Assembly (NCBI GenBank): GCA_042088665.1
Contig: JBELMB010000024.1
Location: 1-44,753, forward strand
From: JBELMB01 sp042088665
Lineage (GTDB): Bacteria > Pseudomonadota > Alphaproteobacteria > Rhodobacterales > Rhodobacteraceae
Direction: 5' to 3'
DNA: 44,753 nt
Translations under genes and position numbers: made by a program
Part shown: positions 16,511 through 24,890 of the stretch, one piece after another
Layout of the letters: the number at the start of each line of letters is the position of its first letter
Position numbering within the stretch: position 1 is the first letter of the stretch
The notes under the pieces: model-generated
What the model was told of the DNA's origin: nothing
Seen by the model: the letters and a program-made list of their open reading frames with translations, nothing else
The model's database searches: none

Positions 16511-16558
16511 CCAGAATTCGGGCCAGAACCAGGGCCAGAATTAGGGCCAAAAACAGGG
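16511..16558. repeat. Four tandem 12-bp units
   Basis: Units CCAGAATTCGGG, CCAGAACCAGGG, CCAGAATTAGGG and CCAAAAACAGGG follow head to tail. Being a multiple of three, the repeat keeps frame. On the minus strand one frame gives a hydrophobic Leu/Ala/Ile run (LFLALILALVLARILADP) ending at a TGA, but no ATG, GTG or RBS is placed for it, so no gene is called. Confidence 0.7.
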
Positions 16559-16641
16559 TCAGACGGCTCCACTCACGGTGCGCGCCGCTTGGGCGTGTAT
16601 GGCTGGCGGTCCCCCGGAGCCGCCAGCCTGTTCTTTCGAGC

Positions 16642-18036
16642 TTAGCTGTGGATCGCGCCGTCGCCACAGGCGAGGGCGGCCTCGCGCACCGCTTCGGAGA
16701 AGGTCGGGTGTGCGTGGCAGGTCAGGGCGATGTCTTCGGCGCTGGCACCAAATTCCATGCCGACGCAGATCTCGTGGATCAGGTCGCCCGCCATGGGGCC
16801 GATGATATGGGCGCCAAGGATCCGGTCGGTGTCCTTGTCGGCGAGGATCTTCACAAATCCCTCTGCGGCGAAATTCGCCTTGGCGCGACCGTTGCCCATG
16901 AATGAGAACTTGCCGACCTTGTAGGCGCGGCCTTCTTTCTTGAGGTCCTCTTCGGTGGCGCCGACATTGGCGACCTCCGGGTGGGTGTAGATCACGCCCG
17001 GGATCACGCCATAGTTCACGTGACCGTGCTTGCCTGCGATGACTTCGGCGGTGGCCATGCCCTCGTCTTCGGCCTTGTGCGCCAGCATCGGGCCATCGAT
17101 CACGTCGCCGATGGCATAAATGCCCGGCACGTTGGTGCGCCACTGTGCGTCGGTCTTGATCTGGCCGCGGGGGGACATCTGGATGCCCAGTGCCTCAAGC
17201 CCGAGCCCGTCGGTAAAGGGTTTGCGGCCAGTGGCGACCAGAACCACATCTGCATCCACGGTGTGTTCGCTGTCGTCCTTGCGCAGGGTGTAGGTGACCT
17301 TGGCCTTTGTCTTCATGGCTTCGACCTTGGATACCGCGGCGCCCAGAGTGAAGTTCAGCCCTTGCTTGGTCAGGATTTTCTGGAAATTGCGGCTCACTTC
17401 TGCGTCCATACCCGGCGTGATGGCGTCGAGGTATTCGATCACCGAGACCTCTGACCCAAGGCGGGCATAGACGGACCCCATTTCGAGACCGATGACGCCG
17501 GCGCCGATGACCACCAGTTTCCTGGGGATCTTGTTCAGTTCCAGAGCACCGGTGGAGGTCACGACGATCTTTTCGTCGATCTCGACTTCGGCGCCGGGGA
17601 CGGAGGCCGCCTCGGACCCGGAGGCGATGATGATGTTCTTTGTCTCGTAGGTGGTGTCGCCGACCTTGACCTTGCCAGCGGCGGGGATGCTGGCCCAGCC
17701 CTTGATCCAGTCGATCTTGTTCTTTTTCAAGAGGAATTCGACCCCCTTGGTGTTCTGGCCGATCACGTCGTCCTTATAGGCCAGCATCTGCGGCCAGTCG
17801 ACGGAAGGTGATTTGCCTTTCAGTCCCATCTTGGCGAAGTTGTGCTCTGCCTCATGCAATTGATGCGAGGCATGCAGGAGCGCCTTGGAAGGGATGCAGC
17901 CGACGTTCAGGCAGGTGCCGCCGAGTGTGTCGCGCCCTTCGACGCAGGCGGTCTTGAGGCCCAGTTGGGCGGCACGGATCGCTGCGACATAGCCTCCGGG
18001 GCCAGAGCCGATGACGATGACGTCGTATTGGGACAT
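16642..18036 (-). CDS. lpdA: Dihydrolipoyl dehydrogenase (E3)
   Basis: A 464-aa FAD enzyme that reoxidises dihydrolipoamide on the E2 subunit and passes electrons to NAD+. The N-terminal FAD motif is VIGSGPGGYVAA; the redox disulfide is Cys42/Cys47 (TCLNVGC). The NAD-binding motif VIGAGVIGLEMG lies mid-protein, and the catalytic dyad is His443/Glu448 (HAHPTFSE) near the C-terminus. The ATG at 18034–18036 follows an AGGAACC ribosome-binding site. It is the last gene of the minus-strand block that carries sucA and sucB, so the 2-oxoglutarate dehydrogenase complex is the expected home; service to other 2-oxoacid dehydrogenases or glycine cleavage cannot be excluded. Confidence 0.97.
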   Translation of the reverse strand: MSQYDVIVIGSGPGGYVAAIRAAQLGLKTACVEGRDTLGGTCLNVGCIPSKALLHASHQLHEAEHNFAKMGLKGKSPSVDWPQMLAYKDDVIGQNTKGVEFLLKKNKIDWIKGWASIPAAGKVKVGDTTYETKNIIIASGSEAASVPGAEVEIDEKIVVTSTGALELNKIPRKLVVIGAGVIGLEMGSVYARLGSEVSVIEYLDAITPGMDAEVSRNFQKILTKQGLNFTLGAAVSKVEAMKTKAKVTYTLRKDDSEHTVDADVVLVATGRKPFTDGLGLEALGIQMSPRGQIKTDAQWRTNVPGIYAIGDVIDGPMLAHKAEDEGMATAEVIAGKHGHVNYGVIPGVIYTHPEVANVGATEEDLKKEGRAYKVGKFSFMGNGRAKANFAAEGFVKILADKDTDRILGAHIIGPMAGDLIHEICVGMEFGASAEDIALTCHAHPTFSEAVREAALACGDGAIHS

Positions 18037-18063
18037 GTCAGGTTCCTTTCGATGAAGCGGGGC

Positions 18064-18125
18064 GGGGGCGATGCCCCCCATCGGCTGCGCCGATGTCCCC
18101 CTGAGTATTTGCGAAACAGAGAAGC
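18064..18125 (+). repeat. Dispersed intergenic repeat, copy 5, with two GC hairpins
   Basis: Two hairpins follow one another: GGGGGC GAT GCCCCC (18064–18078) and CATCGGC TGC GCCGATG (18079–18095). The conserved tail CTGAGTATTTGCG then AAACAGAGAAGC runs at 18101–18125. The element lies between the MAPEG gene stop and the lpdA start, so it may end or thin transcription into lpdA. Confidence 0.75.
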
Positions 18126-18147
18126 ATGCGTCTGCGGAGCCGGATCG

Positions 18148-18558
18148 TCACATCAGGACCCGGATCAGCATGAATGTGGTGGCGCCGAAGCCCAGCATCC
18201 AGATGAGGGAGCGCCATGGGGAGAGGCCAAAATAGTAGGCCGGAACGTAGAGGATGCGGGCCCCGAGGTAGATCCATGCGGCCGTGGCGGTGCTGGCGTC
18301 GCCCTTGTTCGACAGGGTGATCACGAGGACGGCGATGGTAAAGAGGATCAGCCCTTCGAAGTGGTTGTTCATGGCGCGTAGAAGCCGGGCGGTCTTTTCG
18401 GAGAGCTGCTCCTCGAGGCTGCCACCGAGGCGGGCGCGGTCGCGGGGTGAGAGCGTCTTGCCGGTGCCCAGTTCGAGGTTGGCGGGCACGGACATCAGCA
18501 CGAATTGCAGCACTTGCAGCAGCGCGGCAAGGGTAAGGACGGTGAGTTCCGGGGTCAT
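18148..18558 (-). CDS. MAPEG family membrane protein
   Basis: A 136-aa four-helix membrane protein. The hydrophobic segments fall at about residues 5–25, 68–85, 90–110 and 115–135. The motif RLLRAMNNHFEGLILFT is the usual MAPEG signature around the end of the first long loop, where the conserved Asn and Glu bind glutathione or structure the site. The YVPAYYFG segment in the third helix also fits. Bacterial members of this branch have mostly unknown substrates. It lies between a 100-aa unknown protein and lpdA; its place in the sucAB–lpdA stretch is likely accidental. Confidence 0.85.
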   Translation of the reverse strand: MTPELTVLTLAALLQVLQFVLMSVPANLELGTGKTLSPRDRARLGGSLEEQLSEKTARLLRAMNNHFEGLILFTIAVLVITLSNKGDASTATAAWIYLGARILYVPAYYFGLSPWRSLIWMLGFGATTFMLIRVLM

Positions 18559-18628
18559 GACATGCCTTTGGCCCGGCAGAGGGCCGGGCGGGTGGAGTGT
18601 TGGAGGCGGGCGTGGGGACCGCTGGCGG

Positions 18629-18931
18629 TCAGGTGAGTTCCTTGCGGGCGACCATGTGGCGCGGGCTGTCCGCCTCGAGTTGGTAGCGCCACGCGAGGTC
18701 TATCACGCCGCGAAACTCTGTCCTGTCGGCTGCAGAGGCCCAGAGGACGGAGAGCGTGCCCTTGCTGTCCTCCATCGCTACCAGAGCGTTGTTGAGGCGT
18801 TGCAGGCGGCGTCCCTGGTCCTCTGGCTCCTCGCAGAGGCAACAGAAACTCTGCGCGGCGGCGATCATGCGGTTCAGACGGGCTGCGCGGTATTCTGCGT
18901 TTTGCTCGTCGGGGATCAGGAGACGGGTCAT
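18629..18931 (-). CDS. Hypothetical protein with FCCLCEE motif (100 aa)
   Basis: A 100-aa soluble protein with no recognised family. It has an FCCLCEEPED segment near residue 29 with three close cysteines, which could bind a metal. The rest is predicted helical and charged (LQRLNNALVAMEDSKG, VIDLAWRYQLEAD). There is no signal peptide or membrane segment. Start is the ATG at 18929–18931; the RBS is weak. It sits 70 bp upstream of the MAPEG gene and 87 bp downstream of the glycosyltransferase, on the same strand. Coding is supported by sequence composition and by fitting the operon without overlaps. Confidence 0.65.
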   Translation of the reverse strand: MTRLLIPDEQNAEYRAARLNRMIAAAQSFCCLCEEPEDQGRRLQRLNNALVAMEDSKGTLSVLWASAADRTEFRGVIDLAWRYQLEADSPRHMVARKELT

Positions 18932-19018
18932 GGGGCGTTCTTGTCCGAAAAGGGCTTTTCTGCAGTTTAGTGGCGAGGTCTTTCCAAATTGCGAACGGGA
19001 GGTGGTACAACAGGGGGG

Positions 19019-19975
19019 TCATGTCTTGTCCCCGCTGTTCCATGCGGCGCGTGTCTCTGGCGTGAGCACCGTGGCGCGGCGGGTTGTGAATGCGCTGAAG
19101 CAGGCCTGTTCCAGTTGCCGGGTTTCCGGGTCCTGACGCCAGCCCGACAGCCGGGCCTTGAGTTGGGGGAGATATGGTTGCATTTCAAGCGCTTGGGCGT
19201 CGTTGCGATTGGCTTTGCGGTGCCAGTGGGAGCCGAGGTGGTATTTGTCATCGCCCTTTTTGCCCTGACCATCCCCGCGGTCATTCTTCATCAGGAACAT
19301 GTCTTCCGAGCGCACCGCGTAGTGGAAAATCTGCGCAGAGCGCGCGGTGGCGGCCACATCGTGCGGACGAAAGCGCGCGGATTTCTTTTGATAGAGCGAC
19401 GCGTTGTCCAAGGGCAGGCCATCCGGGTTGCGCACCTGTGGATCGGGGACTTGCGGGTCCAGCGGGTTGTGGTCGGTGGCGCGGGCGAAGCTTGAGACCT
19501 TGAAGAGGCATTTCATCTTGGTCTCGCCCGGCGTTGGGGCCGCTTCGGCGCGGGTGTTCTGTTCCAGCACCAGGGCACCGGGAGACCAGTCGGTCACGCC
19601 AGCGTCGCCGAAGGTGCGCCAGGGGATCGGTACAACATCCGCATCCGCGGTACGATGCATGAGATCGTTCAGCGTGCCGGTGGCGAGGTAGAGGAATTCG
19701 TCACTGTCGATGTGCAAGACATGCGTGATGGCGTTTTGGCGTGCATGAGCGAGGACCAGATCCATGGCGGCGTCTTGCGGTGGACGCGTGCCGGGATCGT
19801 GGTCGATATGGGTGACGATCCCGTGGTCTTGCAGATGCGCCAGCAGCCTGTCCGACCCATCCGTGCAGGCATTTGTGGCCACGATCAGCGCGTCAAAGCC
19901 AAGGCCCGCGTGATAGGCCAGCCATTCCATCAGGAACGGCCCTTCGTTGCGGGCGCATGTGGCGAGGGCGATCAT
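19019..19975 (-). CDS. Glycosyltransferase family 2-like protein
   Basis: A 318-aa protein of the Glyco_tranf_2_4 type. The N-terminus IALATCARNEGPFLMEWLAYH is the typical beta-strand plus nucleotide-binding start of this group. HIDSDEFLYL near residue 90 supplies the acidic DxD-like metal/sugar-nucleotide site. Further motifs (TKMKCLFK, RSAQIFHYAVRS) occur in the acceptor half. There is no signal peptide or membrane helix, so it works in the cytoplasm, probably on a surface polysaccharide; the sugar is unknown. Its start overlaps the end of the 116-aa gene (TGA/ATG within 19972–19975), so the two are coupled. Confidence 0.88.
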   Translation of the reverse strand: MIALATCARNEGPFLMEWLAYHAGLGFDALIVATNACTDGSDRLLAHLQDHGIVTHIDHDPGTRPPQDAAMDLVLAHARQNAITHVLHIDSDEFLYLATGTLNDLMHRTADADVVPIPWRTFGDAGVTDWSPGALVLEQNTRAEAAPTPGETKMKCLFKVSSFARATDHNPLDPQVPDPQVRNPDGLPLDNASLYQKKSARFRPHDVAATARSAQIFHYAVRSEDMFLMKNDRGDGQGKKGDDKYHLGSHWHRKANRNDAQALEMQPYLPQLKARLSGWRQDPETRQLEQACFSAFTTRRATVLTPETRAAWNSGDKT

Positions 19976-20322
19976 GTGCTTCTCGCCTTTGCGAGATCTT
20001 CGGCGAAAGGGACGCCCCGCAGCAGTGTATAGGCAGTTTCGAATTTTTCTGCCTCGAGTGGTCGATTTTTGCGCAAATCCTTGAGCCCTCTTGGCACGTC
20101 TTTGAGCGCGTCAAGCAATCCAGCCACCAGTTGAGACGCGGTTGCTTTGCGTTCTTCGAGATGGCGCAGCATTTGAGACCGAGTTGCCACGAGATGCGCC
20201 ATATCCGAGGGCACATCAAAGAAGTCTGGAATAGGCTCGGCAGCATCGAGCACCGCGTCGAAAATGTCGAAAAGATGATGGAAGGTCTCCAGCAGCTCCT
20301 CTTTGTTTCGACGTTTGCGCAT
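19972..20322 (-). CDS. Hypothetical helical protein coupled to glycosyltransferase (116 aa)
   Basis: A 116-aa cytoplasmic protein, basic at the start (MRKRRNKEELLE) and then largely helical and charged, possibly coiled (FHHLFDIFDAVLDAAEP, ATRSQMLRHLEERKATASQL). No family is recognised. The ATG at 20320–20322 has GGAG upstream. It begins 65 bp after sucB and ends inside the glycosyltransferase start codon, suggesting that the two proteins are made together. A helper or assembly role for the glycosyltransferase is only a guess from coupling. Confidence 0.7.
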   Translation of the reverse strand: MRKRRNKEELLETFHHLFDIFDAVLDAAEPIPDFFDVPSDMAHLVATRSQMLRHLEERKATASQLVAGLLDALKDVPRGLKDLRKNRPLEAEKFETAYTLLRGVPFAEDLAKARST

Positions 20323-20387
20323 TGGCTTACTCCGCAGGGGCGGCGGGCATAGTCTGATGTGCCCGCCTATCGGTGGACGTCCGCGCC

Positions 20388-21875
20388 TTAGAGATCCATC
20401 AGCAAGCGCCGCGGATCTTCGAGCGCTTCCTTGACGCGCACGAGGAAGGTCACGGCGCCTTTGCCGTCGACGATGCGGTGATCGTAAGACAGCGCCAGAT
20501 ACATCATCGGACGGATCATGATCTGGCCGCCGACCACCATTGGGCGGTCCTGGATCTTGTGCATGCCGAGGATCCCGGACTGCGGCGGGTTCAGGATCGG
20601 CGAAGACATGAGCGAGCCATACACACCGCCATTGGAGATCGTGAAGGTGCCGCCCTGCATCTCTGCCATGGACAGCTTGCCGTCGCGCGCGCGCTTGCCC
20701 TTTTCACCGATCGCCTTCTCGATCTCGGCAAAGGACATGGCATCCGCGTTGCGGATCACCGGGACCACGAGGCCCTGCGGCGTTCCGGCGGCGATGCCCA
20801 TGTGCACGAAGTTCTTGTAGACGATGTCGGTGCCGTCGATCTCGGCATTGACCTCGGGAACTTCGTTCAGGGCGTGGCAGCAGGCCTTGGTGAAGAAGCT
20901 CATGAAGCCCAGCTTGACGCCGTGCTTCTTCTCGAAGAGGTCCTTGTACTCTTTGCGCAGGGCCATGACTTCGGTCATGTCCACCTCGTTGAAGGTGGTC
21001 AGGATCGCGGCGGCATTCTGCGCGTCCTTCAGGCGGCGGGCAATGGTCTGGCGCAGGCGGGTCATCTTGACCCTCTCTTCGCGCGCGGCGTCGTCTGCCG
21101 GAACGGGGGCACGGGGGGCGGGCGCGCTCGCCGCAGGCGGCGGGGCCGATGCCGTGGCAGCCACTGCGGCGGCGACATCGGCCTTGGTGGCGCGGCCATC
21201 GCGGCCTGTGCCGGTGACCTGATCGCGGGAGACACCCGCTTCGGCCATGGCTTTCTCAGCGGCGGGACCGTCTTTCACATCCGTGCTGGCGGCAGCGGCA
21301 GGCGCGGGGGCGGCTGCCGGGGCTGCGGCTGCGGCACCGGCACCCGAAGAGATCACCGCGAGCTTGGCATTTGCCTCGACCGTGGCCCCTTCGGCTGCGA
21401 CGATCTCTGTCAGGGTGCCTGCGGCGGGTGCCGGCACTTCGACTGAGACCTTGTCGGTCTCCAGCTCACATAGCATTTCGTCCTGCGCCACGCTGTCGCC
21501 GACCTGCTTGAACCATGTGGCCACGGTGGCCTCCGTCACGGATTCACCAAGCGTCGGGACCATGACATCGACCGCGGCGGCGCTGCTTGCGGCCGGGGCG
21601 GCGGCTGCCGGGGCCGCGGCGGGGGCAGGGGCGGCCGCGGCCCCTTCGGCGATATTGGCGAGCAGGGCGTCGACACCGACCGTGGCGCCTTCGGCGGCGA
21701 CGATGTCGTTCAGCGTGCCGGCCACGGGCGAGGGCACTTCGACGGTGACCTTGTCGGTCTCCAGCTCACACAGCATTTCGTCCACGGCGACGCTGTCGCC
21801 GGGCTTCTTGAACCAGGTCGCCACGGTGGCTTCGGTCACCGATTCCCCCAGCGTGGGGACACGCACTTCTGTCAT
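20388..21875 (-). CDS. sucB: 2-oxoglutarate dehydrogenase E2 (dihydrolipoyl succinyltransferase) with two lipoyl domains
   Basis: A 495-aa core enzyme of the 2-oxoglutarate dehydrogenase complex (odhB/sucB); it moves the succinyl group from E1 to CoA. Two lipoyl domains are present, with lipoylated lysines at Lys42 and Lys142 (both ELETDKV), exactly 100 residues apart and nearly identical. Ala/Pro-rich linkers follow each. The peripheral E1/E3-binding domain is around residues 210–245 (AEAGVSRDQVTGTGRDGR). The catalytic domain ends with LSYDHRIVDG, giving His466 and Asp470. E. coli SucB has a single lipoyl domain, so the second copy is unusual for this subunit. It lies 48 bp downstream of sucA and is surely co-transcribed with it. 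Confidence 0.97.
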   Translation of the reverse strand: MTEVRVPTLGESVTEATVATWFKKPGDSVAVDEMLCELETDKVTVEVPSPVAGTLNDIVAAEGATVGVDALLANIAEGAAAAPAPAAAPAAAAPAASSAAAVDVMVPTLGESVTEATVATWFKQVGDSVAQDEMLCELETDKVSVEVPAPAAGTLTEIVAAEGATVEANAKLAVISSGAGAAAAAPAAAPAPAAAASTDVKDGPAAEKAMAEAGVSRDQVTGTGRDGRATKADVAAAVAATASAPPPAASAPAPRAPVPADDAAREERVKMTRLRQTIARRLKDAQNAAAILTTFNEVDMTEVMALRKEYKDLFEKKHGVKLGFMSFFTKACCHALNEVPEVNAEIDGTDIVYKNFVHMGIAAGTPQGLVVPVIRNADAMSFAEIEKAIGEKGKRARDGKLSMAEMQGGTFTISNGGVYGSLMSSPILNPPQSGILGMHKIQDRPMVVGGQIMIRPMMYLALSYDHRIVDGKGAVTFLVRVKEALEDPRRLLMDL

Positions 21876-21923
21876 AGTTTCAGTTCCTTTGTCTTGAGAC
21901 CCGACCGCATCGCTGCTTGGGGG

Positions 21924-24890
21924 TTATCCGAGTGTCAGCGCTTCGTTCACGAGCGCGGCTTGCTGTGCCTTGTGGATGCTGGCCAGGCCCGTTGCGGGCG
22001 AGGCGGAGGTCGCGCGGCCCACGTAACGCGGGCGCTGGTGCTCTGCCTTGATGCGGCCAAGCACCCATTCGATGTTCGGCTCGATGAAGGACCAGCCGCC
22101 CTGGTTCTTGGGCTCTTCCTGGCACCAGACCATCTCTGCCTGCGTGAACCGCTCCAGTTCCTTGACCAGCGAAAGCGCCGGGAAGGGGTAGAACTGTTCG
22201 ATCCGCAGCAGGTAGACATCGTCGATGCCGCGTTCATCGCGCTCTTCGAGCAGGTCGTAATAGACCTTGCCGGAGCACATCACCACGCGCTTGATCTCTG
22301 CGTCGGGCTTCAGCTCGGTGTCGGAGTTGCCCATCTGGGCGTCGTCCCACAGCACCCGGTGAAAGCTGGATCCCTCGGTGAACATGTCCGCGTCCGAGAT
22401 GCACAGCTTGTGGCGCAGCAGCGACTTCGGGGTCATCAGCATCAGCGGCTTGCGGAAACTGCGGTGCAACTGGCGGCGCAGGATGTGGAAGTAGTTCGCC
22501 GGGGTCGAGCAGTTTGCCACGATCCAGTTGTCTTGCCCGCACAGCTGCAAGAAGCGTTCGAGACGGGCGGAGGAGTGTTCCGGCCCCTGTCCTTCAAAGC
22601 CATGCGGCATCAGGCAGACGAGGCCCGACATGCGCAGCCACTTCGACTCCCCGGAAGAGATGAACTGGTCGAACATGATCTGCGCCCCGTTGGCGAAATC
22701 GCCGAACTGCGCTTCCCACAGGGTCAGCGCGTTGGGTTCCGCCAGCGAGAAGCCGTATTCGAAACCCAGAACCGCGTATTCCGACAGCGCGCTGTCGATC
22801 ACTTCGTAGCGGGCCTGCCCCTCGCGGATGTTGTTGAGCGGGTAGTACCGTTCCTCGGTCTCCTGGTTGATGAAACCGGAGTGCCGCTGCGAGAAGGTGC
22901 CGCGCGTGCTGTCCTGTCCGGCAAGACGCACCGGGTACCCCTCCAGCTGAAGCGACCCGAAGGCCAGCGCCTCTGCGGTGGCCCAGTCAAAGCCCTTGCC
23001 GGTTTCGAACATCTTCGCGCGGCTGTCGACCAGACGGCCCACGGTCTTGTGGATCGGGAAGCCGTCGGGGATCCGCGTCAGCGCCGTGCCCACGTCTTTC
23101 AGCGCGGTCTCGGAAATGGCGGTCTGGCCGCGCTGGTAGTCGCCTTCCTTGATCTTGTCGAGGTGGCTCCAGCGGCCGTCAAGCCAGTCTGCCTTGTTCG
23201 GCTTGTAGACTTTACCGGCCTCGAATTCCTCGTTCAGATGGGCCTGGAAGGCGGCCTTCATGTCCTCGATCTCGCCTTCGGGGATCAGCCCGTCCTTCAC
23301 CAGCCGCTCGGTGTACAGCGTCAGCGTGGTCTTCTGCTTCTTGATCTTGTTGTACATGATCGGGTTGGTGAACATGGGCTCGTCGCCCTCGTTGTGTCCG
23401 AACCGGCGGTAGCAGAAAATGTCGATGACCACGTCCTTGCCGAACTTCTGACGGAACTCCGTGGCGACCTTGGCGGCGTGCACGACCGCCTCCGGGTCGT
23501 CGCCGTTCACGTGGAAGATCGGCGCCTCGACCACCAGCGCGTTGTCGGTGGGGTAGGGGCTGGAGCGGCTGAAATGCGGCGCCGTGGTAAAGCCGATCTG
23601 GTTGTTCACGATGACATGCATGGTGCCGCCGGTGCGGTGCCCGCGCAGGCCGGACAGCGCAAAGCATTCCGCCACCACGCCCTGACCGGCAAAGGCCGCG
23701 TCGCCATGCAGCAGGATCGGCATGACCTGGGTGCGGCTGGCATCCTTGAGCTGGTCCTGCTTGGCGCGGACCTTGCCCAGCACGACCGGGTTCACCGCCT
23801 CCAGGTGAGAGGGGTTGGCGGTCAGCGACAGGTGCACCGAATTGCCGTCAAATTCCCGGTCCGAGGAGGCCCCGAGGTGGTATTTCACATCGCCGGAGCC
23901 ATCCACGTCCTCGGGTTTGAAAGACCCGCCCTGAAACTCGTTGAAGATCGCCTTGTAGGGCTTGGCCATCACGTTCGCCAGCACCGACAGACGCCCGCGG
24001 TGCGGCATCCCGACGATGATCTCCTTGACGCCCAGACTGCCGCCACGCTTGATGATCTGCTCCATCGCGGGGATCAGGCTTTCGCCGCCATCAAGGCCAA
24101 AACGCTTTGTGCCCATATACTTGACGTGCAGGAACTTCTCAAAGCCCTCGGCCTCGACCATCTTGTTGAGGATCGCCTTGCGGCCTTCGCGGGTGAACTT
24201 CACTTCCTTGCCGAAGCCCTCGATGCGTTCTTTCAGCCAGCTCGCCTGCTCGGGGTCGGAGATATGCATGTATTGCAGCGCGAAAGTGCCACAATAGGTG
24301 CGCTTCACGATGCTGACGATCTCGCGCATGGAGGCGATCTGCAGCCCCAGCACGTTGTCGATAAAGATCGGGCGGTCGAGATCCGCGTCGGTGAAACCGT
24401 AGGATTTCGGGTCCAGTTCAGGGTGGTTGGCGATGTCGCGCAGGCCCAGCGGGTCAAGGTCTGCGGCGAGGTGGCCCCGGATGCGGTAGGCCCGGATCAG
24501 CATCAGCGCGCGGATGCTGTCGAGCACGGCGCGCTGGATCTGGTCGTCGGTCAGCACGACGCCCTTTTCCTCGGCCTTGGCGGTGATCTTCTTGGCGGCG
24601 CCCTTGACCTCTTTGGGCGCTGGCGCTGCGGGCCATTCCCCGGTCAGCGCCCCGGTGAGATCGTCATTGGGCATCGGCGGCCAGTCGCTGCGCGCCCAGG
24701 ATGGGCCCTGCGCCTCGGCCTTCACGTCCAGCTCCGCATCCCCCAACTGCCGGAAAAACGCCTGCCAGGCGTCATCGACCGCGTTCGGATCGGCGGCATA
24801 GCGGGCGTACATCTGTTCGAGGTATTCGGCGTTGTGCCCCTGCATGAAGCTGGAGGCGTGGAACTGGTCGTTGGGGGATTGGTCGGTCAT
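21924..24890 (-). CDS. sucA: 2-oxoglutarate dehydrogenase E1
   Basis: A 988-aa thiamine-diphosphate enzyme that decarboxylates 2-oxoglutarate and transfers the succinyl group to lipoate on SucB. The start is the ATG at 24888–24890; the frame is open upstream but that part lacks family features. The N-terminus (SSFMQGHNAEYLEQMYARY) is the usual E2-binding tail. The active-site region includes MPHRGRLSVLANV, GDAAFAGQGVVAE and VNNQIGFTT, which bind thiamine diphosphate and magnesium. The C-terminal transketolase-like half has GHGFEGQGPEHSSARLERFL-type sequence (here PHGFEGQGPEHSS). Length equals the family norm of 930–1000. It is followed by sucB and preceded by a 567-bp gap after sucD. Confidence 0.98.
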   Translation of the reverse strand: MTDQSPNDQFHASSFMQGHNAEYLEQMYARYAADPNAVDDAWQAFFRQLGDAELDVKAEAQGPSWARSDWPPMPNDDLTGALTGEWPAAPAPKEVKGAAKKITAKAEEKGVVLTDDQIQRAVLDSIRALMLIRAYRIRGHLAADLDPLGLRDIANHPELDPKSYGFTDADLDRPIFIDNVLGLQIASMREIVSIVKRTYCGTFALQYMHISDPEQASWLKERIEGFGKEVKFTREGRKAILNKMVEAEGFEKFLHVKYMGTKRFGLDGGESLIPAMEQIIKRGGSLGVKEIIVGMPHRGRLSVLANVMAKPYKAIFNEFQGGSFKPEDVDGSGDVKYHLGASSDREFDGNSVHLSLTANPSHLEAVNPVVLGKVRAKQDQLKDASRTQVMPILLHGDAAFAGQGVVAECFALSGLRGHRTGGTMHVIVNNQIGFTTAPHFSRSSPYPTDNALVVEAPIFHVNGDDPEAVVHAAKVATEFRQKFGKDVVIDIFCYRRFGHNEGDEPMFTNPIMYNKIKKQKTTLTLYTERLVKDGLIPEGEIEDMKAAFQAHLNEEFEAGKVYKPNKADWLDGRWSHLDKIKEGDYQRGQTAISETALKDVGTALTRIPDGFPIHKTVGRLVDSRAKMFETGKGFDWATAEALAFGSLQLEGYPVRLAGQDSTRGTFSQRHSGFINQETEERYYPLNNIREGQARYEVIDSALSEYAVLGFEYGFSLAEPNALTLWEAQFGDFANGAQIMFDQFISSGESKWLRMSGLVCLMPHGFEGQGPEHSSARLERFLQLCGQDNWIVANCSTPANYFHILRRQLHRSFRKPLMLMTPKSLLRHKLCISDADMFTEGSSFHRVLWDDAQMGNSDTELKPDAEIKRVVMCSGKVYYDLLEERDERGIDDVYLLRIEQFYPFPALSLVKELERFTQAEMVWCQEEPKNQGGWSFIEPNIEWVLGRIKAEHQRPRYVGRATSASPATGLASIHKAQQAALVNEALTLG

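Larger units (their letters stand above)
15921..16641. other. Repeat-rich gap between IS110 remnant and lpdA
   Basis: This stretch of 721 bp has no supported gene. It holds an inverted pair of the dispersed repeat (16271–16296 and 16372–16398), a GC-rich hairpin (16403–16423) and a 12-bp tandem repeat (16511–16558). The longest open frame (15889–16461, plus) crosses these repeats and has no protein-like features, so it is not called. Confidence 0.6.

Noticed and set aside
20388..21875. Reading the two lipoyl domains of sucB as an assembly duplication
   Set aside because: The copies differ at several positions (for example KKPGDSVAV versus KQVGDSVAQ) and have distinct linkers, so the duplication is real in the genome.
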